Assembly (NCBI GenBank): GCA_035561075.1
Contig: DATMYF010000110.1
Coordinates: forward strand, 53,660-117,659
DNA: 64,000 nt
Source: JAMCRM01 sp035561075
GTDB taxonomy: Bacteria > Acidobacteriota > Terriglobia > Bryobacterales > Bryobacteraceae
Reading direction: 5' to 3'
The position numbers and the translations under genes were made by a program. The notes under the pieces are model-generated. The model was not told where the DNA came from, made no database searches, and worked only from the letters and a program-made list of their open reading frames with translations. Each line of letters begins with the position of its first letter. The first letter of the stretch is position 1. Shown one piece after another: positions 61,808 through 64,000 of the stretch.

Positions 61808-63565
61808 TCAGACTGCCGCGCACTCGCCGCGTCCCAGTTGCAGGGTGAACGGCGTATCGTCTCCCCAATCCTGGAACAGTTCCGGCCCCGGATTCGCCGG
61901 CTTGGCGATGTCGGCCAGGAACTGCCGGAAGAACTCCACCTTGTGCCGTAGCACGTACTCCCGGAATGTCTCGCCATCCACGCGGTTCGCGACGAAGTGG
62001 TCCAGCACCCGTCGCACCGCCCCAGGTGCCAGCCGCGCGGGAATGCTCTGCACCGCCATCCCGAACCGCAGCACCCCGGCCGCATCGTAGCCGCCGCCCA
62101 GAACCATCTGGTAATGTGGCACTTCCCGGCCATCAATCTTACGCGCATTCCCATAGAACCCGAAATCGGCAATCCAGTGTTGCGCGCAGGAATTCGGGCA
62201 GCCGCTCACCTTGATGCTCATCCGACGCACCACAGGATCGCCGTACGATTCGACAGCTTCCCGCATCGCCGGCCCCATGCTCATCGATTTCGTCAGGGCC
62301 AGGTTGCAGGAGTACGCGCCGGGGCAGGTCACGACGTCGGAAATCTCTCTCGCGCCCGCGCCGGCCAGGCTCAACTGCTCAAGCACCGCGTACACGCCCC
62401 GCAGCCGGTCCCGTGGAATGCTCCCCATCACCAGATTCTGGTCAAGGCCAACCCGGAACAGTCCGTCGCCGGCCGCCGAAAGGCAGGCCAGACGCCGCAT
62501 CTGGTCGCCTGTGAGATTGCCCTGCTCGATACGCACCACCACTGCATACAAACCCGGCTGCTTCTGCTCGATGGTATTCGATTCCAGCCACGCCTCGAAA
62601 GCGCCGCTCCCGTTGCCGATGACGGGCGGCAGCGACAACGGCACCGGCTCCGCTGTGGATGCCTGGAAGCCGCCAAACCCCTCCGGCACCGACTCGGGCC
62701 AGGCAAGACCGCCGTCGAGCTGGATCTCCGCCCAGGCTGCTTCCACCGCCTCTTTCATCCACTCCCAGCCGCGGTCTCGGATGACAAACTTCATCCGCGC
62801 CATGTTGCGGTTCTTGCGGTTGCCGTATTGGTTGAAGACCCGAATCACGGCCTCCACCTTGGGCAGCAACTGCTCCTCTGGCAGGAACTCCTCCAGCAGT
62901 TTCGCCTCTACCGGCAGCGGGCCCAAACCCCCGCCGATTGCCATGCGGAAACCGCGCCGCCCGTCCCGCACCCGTGCCTGCAATCCGATGTCGTTGATCC
63001 CGCCCGCCACGCACTCCCCGCCGCAGCCGTCGAACGCGATCTTGAACTTGCGCGGCAGGTTCTGGGTCAGCTCTTTTCGCAGCAGTGCGTAGGCCAGCTT
63101 CTGCGCGTACGGCCGCACGTCGAAGACTTCATTGCGGCTCAGCCCCGCCATGGGGCAGGTCGTGATGTTCCGGACCGTGTTGTAGCAGGCCTCACGGTTG
63201 GTCAACCCCACGTCCGCCATGCGGTGCATCATTGGCGCCACGCGCGCCAGCGGCACGAAGTGATACTGGATGTTCTGGCGCGTAGTGAAATGCCCCCTGC
63301 CGCCCCCGAACTCATCGGCGATGTTGCCGAGTTGTTCCATCTGGCGCGCCGTCAGTAACCCGCTAGGGATCTTCACCCGAACCATCTGCACGCCCGGTTG
63401 GCGTTGCCCGTATACGCCGTGCCGCAGACGAAACGGCTTGAAGTCGTCCTCCGGGATCTGGCCCGCGAGAAAGGCCTCCGCTTTGACACGAAACGCCTCG
63501 ATCTCGTCGCGCACAACCTTCTGGTGACGGGCTTCGAATTCCACGCGATCCAACGTCTCAGGCAT
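61808..63565 (-). CDS. sir: Siroheme-dependent sulfite/nitrite reductase, ferredoxin type
   Basis: 585 aa with two ferrodoxin-like/siroheme repeats. 'FTTRQNIQYHFV' (residues about 93-104) and 'FDGCGGEC' lie in the first half; the [4Fe-4S]-siroheme ligands are C414-x5-C420-x35-C456-x3-C460 ('TCPGAYSC', 'GCPNSC'). It reduces sulfite to sulfide or nitrite to ammonia with six electrons; sequence by eye does not separate the two. Start ATG 63565. A palindromic site lies 10 bases upstream. The downstream genes encode unrelated membrane proteins. Confidence 0.9.
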   Translation of the reverse strand: MPETLDRVEFEARHQKVVRDEIEAFRVKAEAFLAGQIPEDDFKPFRLRHGVYGQRQPGVQMVRVKIPSGLLTARQMEQLGNIADEFGGGRGHFTTRQNIQYHFVPLARVAPMMHRMADVGLTNREACYNTVRNITTCPMAGLSRNEVFDVRPYAQKLAYALLRKELTQNLPRKFKIAFDGCGGECVAGGINDIGLQARVRDGRRGFRMAIGGGLGPLPVEAKLLEEFLPEEQLLPKVEAVIRVFNQYGNRKNRNMARMKFVIRDRGWEWMKEAVEAAWAEIQLDGGLAWPESVPEGFGGFQASTAEPVPLSLPPVIGNGSGAFEAWLESNTIEQKQPGLYAVVVRIEQGNLTGDQMRRLACLSAAGDGLFRVGLDQNLVMGSIPRDRLRGVYAVLEQLSLAGAGAREISDVVTCPGAYSCNLALTKSMSMGPAMREAVESYGDPVVRRMSIKVSGCPNSCAQHWIADFGFYGNARKIDGREVPHYQMVLGGGYDAAGVLRFGMAVQSIPARLAPGAVRRVLDHFVANRVDGETFREYVLRHKVEFFRQFLADIAKPANPGPELFQDWGDDTPFTLQLGRGECAAV

Positions 63566-63574
63566 GTATTCCCC

Positions 63575-63592
63575 TATTCTCTATCGAGAATA
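63575..63592. promoter_or_regulatory. Perfect palindromic operator upstream of sir
   Basis: TATTCTC-TATC-GAGAATA, 7-bp perfect arms and a 4-base centre, 10 bases from the sir start codon. AT-rich sequence (TTATAT on the minus strand) overlaps its distal arm, so a bound dimer would block transcription or initiation. The style recalls Rrf2- or MarR-type sites; the regulator is not in the window. Confidence 0.6.
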
Positions 63593-63618
63593 TAACATTC
63601 TACCCCAAGACGCAACGC

Positions 63619-64000
63619 TTACGGATTGCGGCTGAGACGTCTATAGTACTCCGCGACGGCCTCGGCGTATCCGGGAGGAACGGGCCGCCCCGCCGTGCTG
63701 CGGATATTCCCGCCCTGCTGTTCATCGAGCATGCGGCGCAACCGCAGTTCCACCTGCTCAATTTCGGCCAGGACGCGCCCATGAAGGCCGTTCAATAATT
63801 GGGGATTGCCCGGGAACCGTTTGGGGTCGAGCTTCTGCATCTCGCCGATGAGCTCCCGCACATCCTGCGACAGTTCCCCCTCACTGCCCAACGCCTGCTG
63901 CACGCGCCCCAGATCGCGCACCGCCTGCTGAATGGCCCGGTCGAGCTCCTGAGGGCTAATCCGCGGCTCCGCTTCCCCGCGATTGATCGCTGCCCAGCCG
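63619..64000 (-). CDS. C-terminal part of an unidentified protein (partial)
   Basis: The frame is open to the right edge, so only about 126 residues are seen. They are helical and charged: 'SPQELDRAIQQAVRDLGRVQQAL', 'DVRELIGEMQKLDP', 'RVLAEIEQVELRLRRMLDEQ', and a C-terminal 'VPPGYAEAVAEYYRRLSRNP'. This ending is common in large acidobacterial membrane-associated proteins of unknown function. It reads toward sir with 53 bases between them. Confidence 0.6.
   Translation of the reverse strand, partial: GWAAINRGEAEPRISPQELDRAIQQAVRDLGRVQQALGSEGELSQDVRELIGEMQKLDPKRFPGNPQLLNGLHGRVLAEIEQVELRLRRMLDEQQGGNIRSTAGRPVPPGYAEAVAEYYRRLSRNP

Overview
The window looks like chromosome of a high-GC member of the Acidobacteriota, most likely a Solibacter/Bryobacter-type lineage. 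This rests on a VWFA-related protein of the acidobacterial type (13698-14666), a large TonB-dependent receptor with an N-terminal carboxypeptidase-regulatory domain (32159-35389), a PEP-CTERM protein, lipid A genes using LpxI, and many secreted carbohydrate-active proteins. Assignment is by gene style only; there is no rRNA gene here. Both edges cut through genes (3-950 and 63619-64000). No insertion sequence, phage or CRISPR array was seen.

Layout. 1-4.1 kb: end of a membrane protein, a BadF-type sugar kinase, and a radical SAM enzyme of the MJ0619/tetraether synthase kind. 4.3-6.1 kb: an ABC-F ATPase. 6.1-11.2 kb (minus): a nucleoside salvage operon (pyrimidine phosphorylase, CNT transporter, purine phosphorylase, cytidine deaminase, exported adenosine-type deaminase), every junction overlapping. 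11.3-15.4 kb: a ceramidase-like protein, then a minus operon with a MoaD-MoaE fusion, a VWA protein, an Hfq-like protein with no normal start codon, and an inositol monophosphatase. 15.4-24.9 kb: a thioesterase, an M20 peptidase, fabZ-lpxA-lpxI, a large hybrid sensor kinase, a GnnA-like dehydrogenase and a TonB-type protein. 25-32 kb: a FliA-like sigma factor, cysE-nuoI, a redoxin, and L-rhamnose isomerase followed by lutABC. 32-38 kb: the TonB receptor, a DegT aminotransferase and an exported oxidoreductase.

38.4-45.4 kb (minus) is the most unusual segment: four tightly packed genes encoding a 119-aa conserved protein, a 117-aa regulatory-like domain protein, a 1598-aa protein (LysM, six Ig-like repeats, peptidoglycan-binding-like segment, metzincin-like protease) and a 522-aa exported protein. 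It resembles effector cassettes of contractile secretion systems, but no VgrG, PAAR or Hcp gene is present. 45.5-56.4 kb holds secreted glycan- and protein-active enzymes (tandem esterase, transglutaminase-like, GH20, heparinase-like) and the PEP-CTERM protein. 56.4-64 kb holds a tRNA-Ser, two YbaK-type deacylases, purH, two membrane proteins of glycosyltransferase style, and a siroheme sulfite/nitrite reductase with a palindromic operator.

Two features recur. Genes are very often coupled by 1-4 base overlaps of stop and start. Several unlinked genes carry a -10-like hexamer only 9-11 bases before the start codon, as expected for leaderless or very short-leader mRNAs. All functional calls come from reading motifs in the sequence; no database search was run.
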